A DNA stretch of 64,000 nucleotides from Xiphias gladius (lineage: Eukaryota > Chordata > Actinopteri > Istiophoriformes > Xiphiidae), in the NCBI RefSeq assembly GCF_016859285.1, contig NC_053407.1, positions 24,733,857 to 24,797,856 of the forward strand, given 5' to 3'. The notes beneath the pieces were generated by a model that had not been told where the DNA came from, made no database searches, and saw nothing but the letters and a program-made list of their open reading frames with translations. This document shows, piece by piece, positions 24,387-36,092 of the stretch. The number at the start of each line of letters is the position of its first letter. Positions within the stretch are counted from its first letter, which is position 1. The position numbers were made by a program, and so were the translations under genes.

Positions 24387-25594
24387 AAGCAGCCTGCAGC
24401 CTGGCCCCAAGCCCACTGAGTGTGCGCTAGGCTCATGAACGGCAGCCCGCATTATTACCGCCAGTTTTTTCTTCAGCATGGATGAAAAAGGGCTCATTGG
24501 AGTAAACAAAAAGACTGATGGTTTGTCTGTTTAAGCTGGATGAACGTCTCCAAACTATTGGAGTCCTGAGATGACAGTTTCAGCCTCGTTTCTCCTCACA
24601 TGACCGTCAAAAACAAGTGCAGGAAGAAGCGCTGACATGCACTCAATTAAGAGATTGTACCCTGGGTGACCTATGAAGAGCACTTTTTGTCTTTTGTTGT
24701 TGGAGACTGAGGGGACATTTTTTTTTGTCATTATAGCCAAGAAGAAATGAATCCTGTCTGCTTCTGTTGTCATTTGGTTAAAAAACAAAAAAAAAAACAA
24801 CCCTGCCTAGAAAGGCGAAGATGGTGCTAGGTACTATGGCATGAATACATTGTTTTTTCGGGGATGCAGTGCTCAACCTCCAAGTAAAATGAATTTCAAA
24901 AAGTTGCAGAATTGATGTCAGTTGCCCGAATTTCTAATTGGGGCCAAACAATCTTATGTTATAAATTAAAGATCTGTTAACATTTCCTCAATCCAACCAT
25001 TTGCAAAAAACAAAACAAAACACATTTGCCTCTTAATACTCATTTCATATCCTGTGAAAAAAATGTGAAATTCTTCTTTTTGCTGTTACTTGTAAGACAA
25101 AGCTCCCTGCATTACCGTGGCTCCTACTACAACTGACAGTCCTCTGCATCTCATTAAAGGTAAATTATAAAAGCTTTTCTGCATAAGGAATTCGTTAATA
25201 CCAACTGCACACGGCAGCAGGTTCTTCTGAAGGTTTGATTTATTTTCAGCAAAAAGTACCTATTTAAAACACGATTAGTATTTGTACCCAAAGTATCATC
25301 AAAGTGCAACTTTATAATTATGTAACATTTAAATTTTCATATTAACCGGTGCTGAGATGAAAGACAGTTGTGATGTTGAAGGCTATACTTACACTTGTCA
25401 TTTTGATGATTTTTTTTTTTTTTTTTTCCCTTAGGCATGATTGAAAACAGCAGATTTTGTGCCATCACACTGCTGAATCACCTTAATGGCTTTTGTGTAT
25501 GTGTCTCAAATTACCACGTCCAGTTCAGTCTCTTTCTGCAGCCCGATGACCCCCAGCAGTGTTTAGCATCATTAGCAGAAATATTTATTTGAAG

Positions 25595-26040
25595 GGGAAC
25601 TGCCCCGATTTTACACATTAAAGTCTTTTTACACGTCTTGGAGAAAACTATGGCATATGTGAAAGAAATAAGTTGTATGAAGCTTTTTCCTCTTTATAGT
25701 CTGATAAATGGCCTCAAGTGATGTCGCCTGAGGCAGCGTCGGTTGGGTCTGAAGACTACATGATTGAAAATGGGGGGGAATCTGTTAGCGTGGAGTTGAA
25801 AGGTGTGAGTTTACCAGACCTCTGTAACCTGCTCCTCATCCCTGGTTCAGGCTGGCAGCTTGGGGCTAAATTAGCCGCTACTAGCATAACGCTAGTATCT
25901 CTGACTGAACTTTTGGCGGTTGCGTCGCATTGTGGGTAACACGGGCACCAGGTTTTGACGAGAAAGAAGAATGCAGAGAATAAAAACAGGACCCTGGTTC
26001 TGCTGCATCAATTTTGATCCTTTTTTTTTTTTTTTTTTTA
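25595..26040. repeat. interspersed repeat in ireb2 3' region
   Basis: Begins 'GGGGAACTGCCCCGATTTTAC', carries 'GTCGCCTGAGGCAGCGTCGG' and 'GGCTGGCAGCTTGGGGCTAAATTAG', and ends in a T run at about 26020-26039. Base composition and text resemble a repeat I recognise from other fish loci. An AATAAA sits inside it near its end. Family not named. Confidence 0.5.
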
Positions 26041-26334
26041 GCTGCCGATCATGAGTCTGTGAATGTTACAGAAGTGCGATGCTAAATCGGTGGAGCACTC
26101 TTTTAAAGCAAGCCTATGTAACTTTTGCTAAACAGTTACAAAAATGATAATTACATTCTGAATGCTAAAATATAATGTAACGGTAGCACACGTAGGGAAG
26201 AGTCAGCAAAGTTCGCTAGCTGTAATGGCAAAACCCCAGAAGGTGTTGAACTGAGGTAGGGTGCATTTTGTTATTAATGAATTTATGTTTTTATTTGTAA
26301 GAAGAAGAATGCGTTCTTTCTTCTTTTAAAGGAC

Positions 26335-26580
26335 AACTTTGACATTTTGGGAAATTCGCTAGATCGGAAACAGCTAGCCTGGCTCCGTCTAAAGGTTAAA
26401 AAAAAATCCACCCGTCAACACCGCTAATTAACATGTAACACCTTGTTCGGTTAATTAGCTACAGAGGTGCTGGTGGGTGGATTTTGTGAACTTTGGAGAG
26501 AGCCAGGCTAGCTGATTCCAGTCTTTATGCTAAGCTAAGCTAACTTCTCCTGGCTTTATATTTACTGTACCAGTCTTCTC
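26335..26580. repeat. fold-back MITE-like repeat
   Basis: 'CAGCTAGCCTGGCTC' at 26371-26385 is mirrored perfectly at 26500-26514. Inner segments ('ATCCACCCGTCAACACC...TTAAC' against 'GTTAATTAGC...GGTGCTGGTGGGTGGAT') also pair, so about 145 bases fold into a long hairpin. The flanking text ('CATTTTGGGAAATTCGC', 'ATGCTAAGCTAAGCTAAC', 'TTTACTGTACC') is that of a very common fish short repeat. Confidence 0.75.
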
Positions 26581-29500
26581 ATCTACCTCCTAAACCGTTC
26601 CTTCAACAACTGGGCCTAATTTTTTTTGGACACCTGGTCCTGTCACTTAGCACGATGTGAAGGTTAAAGCTGCGTCGAAGTGACAAGTGTAAACAAGGCG
26701 CTTTTTCATGCCGCTGCAGGTTGACGTGTGCGTCCGTGTTCACTCTCCGGATCTCACGCTCTCCTCTTTTATTAAATACAACAAACGCTCCTTGCACGAG
26801 GAGATTACCAATCCATCCCAGTGACGGATAAATAATCAATGCTTTATCGTTTACCAGCTGAATTGCAGTGTGAACTGACTGAACTGAATTTTAAGTGACT
26901 GGACACCAGCCCTGCCTAAAGTGCGGGCATTCTTTGATTTATAATCCACAACAAAGAACATGTATTGAGGTACTGGACATGTCATTAAGATTCAGTGTGA
27001 AATAATTCTTTTTCTTTTTTGTGTCAGCTCGGTATGATTCAATATTTGTGCATGACACCATTTTGACCTGGTAAAGAGTACTTTGGTAGATAATGGCACT
27101 TTCTCTGAAATCATCCCTCCATTGCAATTGTCACATTATATGGGATGTGGATTGGAGCCTTTATGAATTTTAATTTTTTTTTTTTTTTTTTTTAGAGAGC
27201 ATGATGGTGTGTCGGCTGTGTTTACGAGAAGTTATTTATTGACACCTACACTATTTCTGTGACATGCCCAACCACTAACCGCCTGAAAGCGTTGCCAAAC
27301 CGTGTCGTTTCTTTTTGTCATACAAGAGTGAACGAAGAGGGTGTTTCGCTTTGTCCGACTGCCAAAATGAGCTGACGCGAGTAGCAAGCTGTCAGCTGAT
27401 GATGTCTTTTGTTTGGGAGCCTCCAGTGTGAAGATCAGAGTTTCTACAGTGCTTCATATTAAAGGACCTGTAGGTTTTTTTTTTTGGTTTGTTTTGTAGT
27501 TCCTTAGCAAGCCCAGGCTGTCTTCACAGTTTGCTTTCTTAGTCTGAGCAGGTTATTGTGGTTTGTCAGAGATGTGTGATAGCAGAACGGAACGACAATG
27601 TGGACTGGAGTGGGCAGGGGCGGGGTGTGAAAGCTTACCTGTAGTTTCATCATGCGTAGCAGTGGACTAGGTCCGCTGCTGCTGCTGCTGCTTATTATCT
27701 CAGTTTAGGGGGGGGGCAAGGTATGCTAACCGGGTTTCTGGCTGCGCGTGAGAAAAGGCGTCATATAATCATACTGTAAATAGTTTTTAATAAATTGTAA
27801 AGCAAAGCTGGCGCTGCAGCTGTCTGTGAAGCACCAGAGTGCTCTGTAAAGGAAACTTCGCTGATTTTACACATCGGGCATTAATAATTAGGGGCAGTGC
27901 CACTCGGCCTGTGAAAACAAGTAGTAGAAGATCCTCTGGTGGGGCGTAACCCTACCGATGTCATCAGGGGTTGGCGACGAGAACTCTGAAAGATGTGGGT
28001 GTTCGCCCGCAGAGGATGAAATGGAGTTGAATTGTGATCCAGCGTTTCTGCAGCCTATACTAACTTTAAACCAGCAACTAAAAGCCAGCATTATCTGTGC
28101 CTATTTAAAATGAGCTTTTCTGTTAGTTCTTCAGGATAACCAGAAAGTTTTCTTCCTACAGTCGAAGATGGAGTCGGCTGATTAAAATGTCTTGGAATGA
28201 CGGCTACTGGATTGTTTTAAGCCGATATCCACTTTATTTACATGAACGTGTGACATAAAAGAAAAGACTTTTTTAATAAGGATCTCTTGAATTTTACTGA
28301 GGATGACTCTTTACAGTTGAAAAATAAACTGGTCAGTGCTCTCTGGTGGACAATCTATGCAATGGAGACACTTTATACATGATCTTAAATATATCATTTG
28401 TCTGTTGCACTGCAGTTTTGTTAGTCACTGTCCAACATACGCAGATACTGATTTATTTGTTATGAACTGGACAATAATATTTTTGGGTTGGGTTTGATTG
28501 TACTTTTACATTTGTTTAGGTCTTAATGGGGTTTATTTATAACCTTTATCAACCTCTCAGGAACTGCAAAACAGTAAGAGGAATTTAGTTCTATGAAAAA
28601 TGAGTGTTGAGCTCTACTGGGTTTCAGTAATACGCATACACACAGCTGTTTCTTGGTTTTCAGAAATGGTACCATTATCGATTAATCGAACCTTTTTACA
28701 CTATACATCATTGTACACTGTAGGCTGTTCTTGCCAGGAGCTGCTTGGGATTCACTCACAGACTCAACTGATTCATGACAATTGGGCCGCGGATTCGGAT
28801 TCTCGAGGGGAAGCTGTTCAGCCATCATCAGACCAGTTATACACCCGATAACCTGAGTCACAGGTGGAAAAGAAAATAGCAACAAATAGTGCATTTGCTT
28901 CTCAAAAAACACAAGAAAAGGTACATCGAGTGGTTGTTTCTTAATACTGCATTTTGTCCTCAACAGCAAAATTTACTATACATCTATCACCCCCATTCAA
29001 AAGCTTGTTTTAGACCCAAACACTGCAGCTCTAGGTAATAATTTATAATTTTAAGTGGGTAATGTGAGAGGAGAAGTGGAGAAATAAGACACTTAAGTCT
29101 GAAGTTCTCAATGAAATCTCCAAGTGTAAACAGTGCAACTTTTATTGATTTGTTTTAAAAGATTTTTCTATGACAGTGCATGTTGCTGACATTGCTCTGC
29201 ACATTGACAAGTGATGACATACAGTATGAGGACACAGTAACAGCCAGTTTTAATTGTGTGCTGTCTAATCTAACATCAGTTGAAAACAAGCATGTATGTT
29301 GGGAAAAAAAAAACGGTGCAAAGAAATGTCTGCAAGTTGAGTGATGCCTAAATGACAACAAATGATGAAGTGCAGCATCACGGCTGCACAGTTTCAGATT
29401 AAGTGTGTGCAAATGTGAAGTTAAAGCTTTAATCGTAAGGTGGCAGGCCCCGCCACATAGAGCTGTGACGCGGGTTAGTTGCTGCTTGATTTTAAAACTC

Positions 29501-29841
29501 AGTTGTCAAAAACAGCAGATTTGAGGCTTCAGGGAAACGTTAGGTTCACTATGACATCAGTCCGTTTAGCATTTCATGTTAATCTCATTTCTACAGGTCA
29601 ACATCATCAGTCCAGCTCTGGTGCTGTCAAACTGGCTTTTAAAAAAGGACTATTCCAGTGTTTTTATGTCCTTTTTCCCATTTGATAGAATTCAGAGAGT
29701 ACTGTTCAGTGCTGAAATTATGAACAATTTGGTAATTAAACTGATCATTGAGAAAGAAATCAAACAAAATACCAAACGTTCACTGGTGGCACTTTCTCAA
29801 ATGTGCAGATTTGCTTTTTTCTTTTATAAATCCCAGTAAAT

Positions 29842-30132
29842 TAAAGGTACCCAGTGGATTTTTTTTTTTTTTTTTTTTTGTAGGCTAAATTATGTTTACG
29901 TTCACAGTTTCTCTCCGAAAACACAGTGTATCTTAGTGGTCTAAAACATTCTGAATGCGTTCCCTTGCACATAAAACATTTGCAGAGCCAATTTTTGAAA
30001 GGAAGCTAAACTATTTTAGATCCGCGTTGGCAGCTTCCGTTAGGAGAAAGAGCGTGAAACCATGACGACCCACACTTAAAAACACTGCTCCATAGTGCTA
30101 TTACTGGTCAAAAGCTCCACAGGGTACCATTA
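29842..30132. repeat. MITE-like repeat with short inverted ends
   Basis: Left end 'AAAGGTACCCAGTGG' and right end 'CAGGGTACCATTA' are near inverted copies. The interior has a long T run, 'GTAGGCTAAATTATG', 'CATGACGACCCACACTTAAAAACACTG' and 'GGTCAAAAGCTCCACAGGG', text I associate with a dispersed fish repeat. Confidence 0.55.
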
Positions 30133-30196
30133 AATATCTTTGGGTTTTGGACTGATAATACAATCTCTAGATGTCATCTGGGGCTCCGGGATATTA

Positions 30197-30214
30197 TGTA
30201 TGTATGTATGTATG
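30197..30214. repeat. (TATG)n microsatellite
   Basis: Four to five TATG units directly after 'GGGATAT'. A minus-strand fragment of family B follows at about 30235-30305. Confidence 0.85.
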
Positions 30215-31670
30215 GTGTTCAAGATTTCGCGTTTATTGAATAAGCAATCGAAAATATAATCAACAGATGAATCGATAATGAAAATATTCTTAGTTGCAGC
30301 CCTGGTATTTCAGGACAAAATTGCCACGTTTGAGGCCTTAGTTTCCTTTCATTTCACTACAGTACACCGCTCTGCTTGGTGAGACTTGAAACTTGCTTGA
30401 AGTGGCTAATCCATACAGTGAGAACATGTCTGCATTTATTGTATTTTTCTCACAGCTAGTCATCATTGCTTGATAACGCTTGGTAAGAAGTGTCAACTGA
30501 CACTTACTGTACAGCATTACCACAGCAATGATGCTGGTTTGACAAAAACAGACTGACGGGATGTTAAGGGTGAGGATTACTTGTTTCAAGTCTCTGCAGG
30601 TTGATCTGCAGTTAGTGAATCCAAAGGCTGACTAGAAAGTTTAAAAAAAAAAAAAAAGCAATTACAAAACTTGCAACATTATATGCAAGAATGTAGAGAA
30701 AGAAAAAAAAAAAAAAGTTTGCAGTAAATGGACTTAAATGTTAAAAAAACATTATATCATTATGGCTGTGGAAGTAACTAATGTAACAAGCCTCTGCACT
30801 GCCCACAACTGTGTACAACTTTCTCCCAACACCGGATTGAACTTGGCGTCGGGAGGCGAAACACCGTTCACACTTAAAAAAAAAAAAAGGCACAGACATG
30901 TTTAGACACGTGTTATGAGGGTAAAGTTTGCACAATGATTCCAATCAAATCAAAACATTAAACCCGCAAGCTTCACCCAAAATACAATGCAACTCTTGGC
31001 CACGGCTGCAGCTTGCTAATCAGTTTGCTCTCTATACCCTGGAGCCCGTCCCCTCAGTATCAATAGTATTTTAAATCTGACAGAAAAGAAAACATGGCTG
31101 GTACTTAAGTACTTTATCCACCTGTTGGAAGTGCTCATAATTCTTTTTTTTTTTTAACTGTTATTTCATCCCTTTAAGTCATTTCCAAAAACAAAAAAAA
31201 AAAAAAAAAAATTAGAGTGAGACTCTTGGCCACTTTCTTCATCTGGGTCCCCAGAAAGATTTGATGAGAGAGAAGCCGCGCTGTAAACAATTAGCCACTG
31301 CTGATGTGAAGGAGCTCCTGATCACACGAGGGAGGAAATCCTGAGAACAATGGACTCGGTTCATTTCCCTTCTCTTGTGGAAATCAATGGAATCATTCAT
31401 CTACACTATCTCTCTTTTTGTGTGTGTCCATATCTTTGTATAGGCAAACTCTTTTCATCTAATAAGAAAATATTTGTGGAAGGTTAAATGAAAATATACA
31501 ATTATTAATACAATAGAATACAGAGCTATTATGTTAAAGGTGATTAAAAAACAGCTTGATTGTATCTCCCTTTACAATGCACGTATTTTCCTTGGTTTAA
31601 AGGCAAAAGAGGTAAAGTGTATAAGAAAAAGGCAGCCTGTTTTGTCATCCAAAAGGCTGGTGCTCGAGGA

Positions 31671-34600
31671 TTAGGCGATCGCTTTCGCTTCTGGTAAGAA
31701 AGCCTCCCAATACTTTATCAGCTAGAGGGGAAAAAAAACAAACAAAAAAAAAAGTCAATAGTGTCAGGTTCCTTCATAATTGACAGGCAAGAAGTGGTTA
31801 ATGTTTCGGATTTACAACAAATTTTCTGCAGTTCTGAATCACTTTCTCAATAGACAGAAAATTAATTAACAATTTTGATAAGTTAAAATTCCAAACATCT
31901 ATCAGATTCATTTTCTCACACATTTCGGGCTTTTCTTTGTTTTACATCATTGAAAATCGAACATTTATGGGTTTTAGACTGCTGGTTGGACAAAACAAGC
32001 TATTTGAAGACGTTACTTTGGGCTCGTGAAACTTGAAAAGGAGCATTTTTCCTTATTTTTGTGTGTACTGCTTCATTAAATGTTTTAATAAAAAAGTATC
32101 AATAAATAATGTGAATAATCGTTACTTGCCGCCCTAGTCTCTCTCTTTCCCATCATCATGTAAAAAAAAAAAAAAAAAAAAAAATCATTCATACCTTGCT
32201 CCTTAGCCCATGTTTTACATCCTAAAATATTCCACTTAAAAATCATCCCTCTATGTTTCCAAGGAATATTGTGGGTCACTACGCCTCTGTACTTTTTCCA
32301 TCTTCCCCTTTGCATTTAGAAAATCATGTAGAATTCACACTTTTGAAGTATTTATGGATAGAAGATCATCAGTTAAATTGCTTAAATGTAAAAACACGTA
32401 TAACCAATTCAATTCCAAATCCTGTAAATAGAAATAAAATATGATTTTGTGACATGATGGAGTCAAAACAAACTGCCACAGCTGGTTAAAAAAAAAAAAA
32501 ACCTCTCAGTATCAAAACTATTTAGAAATGTACACTGATTGGTCTGGCACGAAGAATATTTGATTATCGAAATATAAAGTATTCCTGTTTGAGAATCACT
32601 CACTTGTTGCTGAGACTGAAGCACAGACTCCAAGTACTTGATTATCTGTATTTTGAAATTCTTGGCCTTTTCTCTCTGTAGGGAAAAAAAAAAAGTGTTT
32701 ATCAGTAACGTCAAACATTTTCAACCAGTGTCATCCAGGGAATAGAAAAAGGATAAAACATTGGTACCTCGAAGCGAACGACTTCCTTGCGAACAGTAGC
32801 AGAAACTCTTTCAAAGTCTCTCTCATACTGCGTCACTTTGGCCTCCCACTGTTTACAAGAAGAGAGGAAAAGTTTCAAGTCCCATTATATGTAAGACACT
32901 TTGCACCAGAATATCAATTTTAAAACAAAAGACAGTAAATTATTAAAGTTAGAAATTATAAAAATATTAATACTGACGATGAGTCAAAACTTGCTTGCTG
33001 AGTCAACATTATGATGGTAAGTAAAAATGTTCAGAACATCTATTACAGTTTTTCTGAATTTGGAGAATTTTAAATTAAAAGTCAAAATGACGTAATGAAT
33101 CTCTCACTCTGTTTTGATTCAATATGAATTAACATTTCATATTTTTTAGTATCTTCTTATTTTTACGTTTGAAAGTCTAAATATTTATTTTTGTCTTCCA
33201 ACATCCACGTCCCATGTTAGAATGAATCTTTGGGGTTTTTTTCCCCCTTGTCTTGTGAATATTTGGACACTTGTGTTGTTTACGACAGGATCAAATCAAA
33301 TCTTGACTTTTCAGTTTTTTTTAACTGACCTGATGTGAGTGGGACAAAGGGAAGAAAAGTATGAGAATTATTAAAAAAAAAAAAAAACAATCACTGCTCT
33401 TGCAAGTAAAATGCCCATGTTTGGTTAAAGAGATATTTTTCAGTAAAGATCCTACATATCTGGCACACTGATGTTCAGTACCTCTAGTTAAAAGTAAATT
33501 ACAGAAGAGTGTATTTGCTTTGTTGTGTTTAAAGTTTATAGGGAAAAAAAAAAAAAAAAGCACATTTAACTCATCCGTTTCATCGTGCCACCCGTTTCTA
33601 ATAATATCTGTGATTACAGGAACAAGCGAAGCCCTTTGAAGTGGCTCTTTCATTACTGAAACATTGTCCCCAGTCTTGAAAAAGACCACATCAAACTCCA
33701 GACCAGCCAGGCATCCCAGCCTCATCGGAGTTATTTTCACTGTGTTGATTTTGGCCTGTGTTGTACCTCGGCGATCTCCTCTTTGGCCAGCTGCAGTTTG
33801 TCCGGCTTGTTGGCCCACAGCAGCTTGGCCTCGGTCTCCCTCTTCTTCTGCAGCATGGCCTGAGCATCCTGCCAACGCTGCCACGCCTTCATCCGGTGAT
33901 CAAACGACCCCTGCAGGTCGCAAACACACAGAGGATCATTTCATGTTTACATTAGGCTATTTACTTTAGCCCTGTAGCCTATCCTGAACCGCTTTCAAGA
34001 TAAATGTCAAGCCTTTATTTGCTGTCAACAGAAATGTTGCTTATGTCGAATATAATCCAAGTTTATTTGATTTATTTAGCTTTCAAATATATTTTGAGAG
34101 ACGTGGTAAGTGAAAAGGCTGCATAGGGGACATGGCCAACATTTAAGCACTATGACATTCCCATACTGCATCCCTTTGTACCGCATTTTAAGTCAATCAA
34201 TCAATTTCCCCATGCTTGTCTGCTTTTGTTCTTCACTTAAATTTATCACTTTAGTGGCATTTCATCTTGACCCTGAAAGTGCTTCTCAAAGTAAAATTTT
34301 CTGGCAAGGATTTTCTTGACAAGGATTCAACACAATTACGTGCACTGAATTAAAATGGCAGACTGGACCTCAGTGCTTAAAGAGAAATGAATACTTCACT
34401 ATGCAGGATAACCTTTGATTAGTTCTATAGAAAATTTTCGCAGTACCCTCACGGCTCCAAGCAGGCGGATGAAATCTGCGATGAGTTCGGCAAAGCTGAA
34501 GGTGTCGTTTGCAGCCTGTTCCTGGTGTAACTGCTCCATCTTATCCTCCACCTCTGCCAGCTGGGAGAGCGCTCGGGACAGAGCCGTGTTGTCCTCTGCA

Positions 34601-36015
34601 CTGCCCAGCATGGCCGTACTCTTGGCAAAGCTCGCCGTGTTCAACGACAGCTCTAGAGGGGAAGAGCCACCCAAACGTCAAGCATATTCCACCAATTACC
34701 GTGTGGCAGCAAATACATGGGAAATAGATTAGAGATGATCTCTTGTGAGCTTGGGTTTAAGGAAAAATAGCACTGAATATGACTATGGGGCCCACAAGTC
34801 AAGATTTGTATTGTAATTCTTATAAACCACAAGGATTAAAGCCTCACTGTGTAGGATTTTAACACTGTGGCAGAAGCCAATTCCCACCACACATTTTCTC
34901 ATTTTTCTGCATTCAAAAACTTAATGCTATCAAAATAATTTCCAAGTTGATATAATCACATTTTTCACACGGTGGCTTATTAAAAAAAATCTGTATCAGT
35001 ATCACTAATCTGATCGACCGATAATCAGGATTGGATGCTTGGTGATAGAGCATCTGTTACCGGCCAGAGACAACGAACCTTTCCTGTGGACGACCAGGGA
35101 TTCGACCAGAGCATGGAGCTTCCTGAACTGCTGGTCTGCGGACTCCACCTCCTGCAGCTTCTCCTCAAACCACTGCAGCAAAACATACTAGTCAGTACAA
35201 CTCCAACATCAAGGCCCCTACATGTTGAAAATCCCACTGTTATTCCGTGTTACAAGTTCTGAACTGTCTTTATCAGTATAACACTATCTTGTATGCCAGT
35301 GAAGGCTTGCATACAAGATAGTGTACATTTAAAAATACAAGAACCCTGATTCACCATTTGAGCAAATGATTTTTTTGCACTTCTGTTCTTCTGCATTTAT
35401 GCGGTTGATTGATATTTACTTGAATATCTGAATAAGCTCAGTGTTTGCATGTATGAGGTTTTTGGATTGGCATGACTGGTTGCCTCATCTTTCATATTTA
35501 GACAACTATGCGCTACCTCCTAAGTATACAGATTGGCAAAATATTAGCTTTCACCATAGCGAGTGCACACGGGTCAGTTTACAAAACAATGTGTTTGCCG
35601 GTCGATCCCGTCATTTAAGCAGATCACAAATACTGTGCCATAACAAAAAAAAAACCAAAACAAATGAAAACATTTTTTGGCTCTGTGCAAATTCTCTGCA
35701 GAATAAATTCAGATACATCAGGAAAAAGTTAACAGCTCCGTTTTGTCGAGCCACTCCTTAAAAGTGAGTGGAATGTTCTGCTTTTGTCTGGAACCACACA
35801 CATTTCTTCATTAGAAGAATGACCTGCTACGTGAGGGTTTCTCAGAAACGGCATCCGTTGTGAACAGCAGGAGTGTGTGTTTGCAGCTGAACTCACCACA
35901 TCTGACTCATTCATCTTGATGGTCATTTTACTGACAGCATCTGTTGCTTTGTTAATCATTTTCAGGAAGCCGGCGCCGCTCAGGGCCTGGGTGCTCACTG
36001 CTCTGGGCAACTGAA

Positions 36016-36092
<77 letters not shown>

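Larger units (their letters stand above)
24387..28350 (+). other. probable long 3' UTR / downstream region of ireb2, repeat-laden
   Basis: Nearly 4 kb after the ireb2 stop codon without coding potential. AATAAA hexamers on + occur at 25979-25984 and 28324-28329, and TAATAAATTG near 27787. Mammalian IREB2 also has a multi-kb 3' UTR, so a distal end near 28350 is plausible. Inside are a CpG-bearing repeat (25595-26040), a fold-back element (26335-26580), a CTG run (27676-27692) and several poly-T runs. Extent is inferred. Confidence 0.4.
29120..31670 (-). other. probable 3' UTR of snx1
   Basis: 2.5 kb downstream of the snx1 stop codon on the minus strand, with no coding signal. Minus-strand AATAAA candidates lie at 30435-30440 and 29141-29146. 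It includes a repeat at 29842-30132 and several A/T homopolymers. Between it and the ireb2 side (28350-29120) no feature was found. Extent is inferred. Confidence 0.4.

Noticed and set aside
27676-27692. CTG run considered as a coding poly-Leu/poly-Gln tract or expansion locus
   Set aside because: Only about five units, in non-coding DNA downstream of ireb2, with no open gene around it.
29155-29185. CAGTGC motif considered as an iron-responsive element loop
   Set aside because: The five bases on either side do not pair and there is no bulged C at the required position.
33321-33884. 187-codon frame on the minus strand
   Set aside because: It reads through snx1 exon 12 in the wrong frame and into the intron; the correct frame gives the BAR-domain text '[14 protein letters not shown]'.
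35281-35324. Hairpin considered as a microRNA precursor
   Set aside because: Stem of 16 bp is shorter than the roughly 22 bp plus basal stem needed, and it is perfect without the usual mismatches.
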